Positions 5,072-5,208 of a stretch of DNA of 5,208 nt are shown in pieces; the first letter of the stretch is position 1, and the number at the start of each line of letters is the position of its first letter. Both the position numbers and the translations under genes were made by a program. Origin of the DNA: Rhodobiaceae bacterium (lineage in GTDB: Bacteria; Pseudomonadota; Alphaproteobacteria; Micropepsales; Micropepsaceae); NCBI GenBank assembly GCA_009885515.1, contig VFKO01000287.1, positions 1 to 5,208 on the forward strand, in the 5' to 3' direction. Under the pieces are notes generated by a model. That model had not been told where the DNA came from and made no database searches. It worked only from the letters and a program-made list of their open reading frames with translations.

Positions 5072-5208
5072 GATTTCTTTAAGAACGCCATTGAGACGAG
5101 GTTCGCAATCAACTCATGCGCGTTATCAACAATAGAAGTTTGTGCAGGACTTGCGATTTTCAACGATCCGGTCACTTGACAAAATCGTCGAAGTGATTCG
5201 CGCCAGCC
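5072..5208. other. Region upstream of dnaB, no supported gene
   Basis: This 137-bp stretch should carry the dnaB promoter or the end of an upstream gene. No well-spaced sigma-70-like pair is visible on the minus strand. Two partial minus-strand frames enter from the right edge. One ends at a TGA at 5174-5172 after AGANHFDDFVK, a plausible acidic protein end. The other stays open for 46 codons to a TGA at 5070-5068 that overlaps the dnaB ATG. Neither can be judged without sequence beyond 5208. A one-mismatch DnaA-box-like 9-mer lies at 5123-5131 and a GANTC methylation site (GATTC) at 5195-5199. Confidence 0.5.
5123..5131. promoter_or_regulatory. DnaA-box-like 9-mer upstream of dnaB
   Basis: TTATCAACA on the plus strand differs from the DnaA box TTATCCACA at one position and lies 52 bp before the dnaB start codon. 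A single 8/9 match is expected by chance often enough that this is only a weak candidate for DnaA control of the helicase gene. Confidence 0.2.

Noticed and set aside
5176..5181. Plus-strand TTGACA resembling a -35 element
   Set aside because: No -10-like hexamer lies at 16-18 bp; that stretch is GC-rich and close to the window end.
1..5208. CRISPR array, tRNA, rRNA, insertion sequence or integrase
   Set aside because: No regularly spaced repeats, cloverleaf sequences, rRNA-like stretches or transposase/integrase motifs were found on either strand.

Overview
The window looks like alphaproteobacterial chromosome. The main reason is the gene order on the minus strand: replicative helicase dnaB, alanine racemase alr, then an MlaE-type permease and an MlaF-type ATPase whose C-terminal tail is of the kind I associate with alphaproteobacteria. 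Base composition is moderately GC-rich in the core genes, about 58% in lines I counted by hand, and lower (about 49%) across brnT. Genus cannot be given from the sequence.

Layout, left to right. Positions 1-109 hold no supported gene but contain two regulatory-looking elements: a tandem GTTACA-N4-GTTACA repeat (29-44) and a perfect 9-bp-arm inverted repeat (92-100/103-111) that runs into the first codon of brnT. Then a plus-strand type II toxin-antitoxin pair, brnT (110-409) and brnA (375-668), overlapping by 35 bp. The rest reads on the minus strand. In transcription order (right to left) it is: a 137-bp upstream region (5072-5208), dnaB (3605-5071), alr (2486-3556), mlaE-like permease (1706-2482), mlaF-like ATPase (942-1709), and a small two-helix membrane protein (688-900). 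The brnTA pair and the minus-strand cluster converge on a strong hairpin at 654-676.

The minus-strand genes are tightly spaced: 48 bp, 3 bp, a 4-bp ATGA overlap, then 41 bp or less. They are probably one operon joining DNA replication (DnaB), peptidoglycan precursor supply (D-alanine from Alr) and inner-membrane lipid transport (MlaEF). The usual MCE-domain substrate-binding partner (MlaD) is not in the window, so MlaEF must use a protein encoded elsewhere or differ from the classical complex. The small membrane protein ending the operon has no function I can recognise.

No previously undescribed large system is evident. The points most worth a second look are the brnTA control region (operator palindrome on the toxin start codon, plus an OmpR-type repeat), the orphan small membrane protein after mlaF, and the convergent-end hairpin whose loop carries the brnA stop codon.
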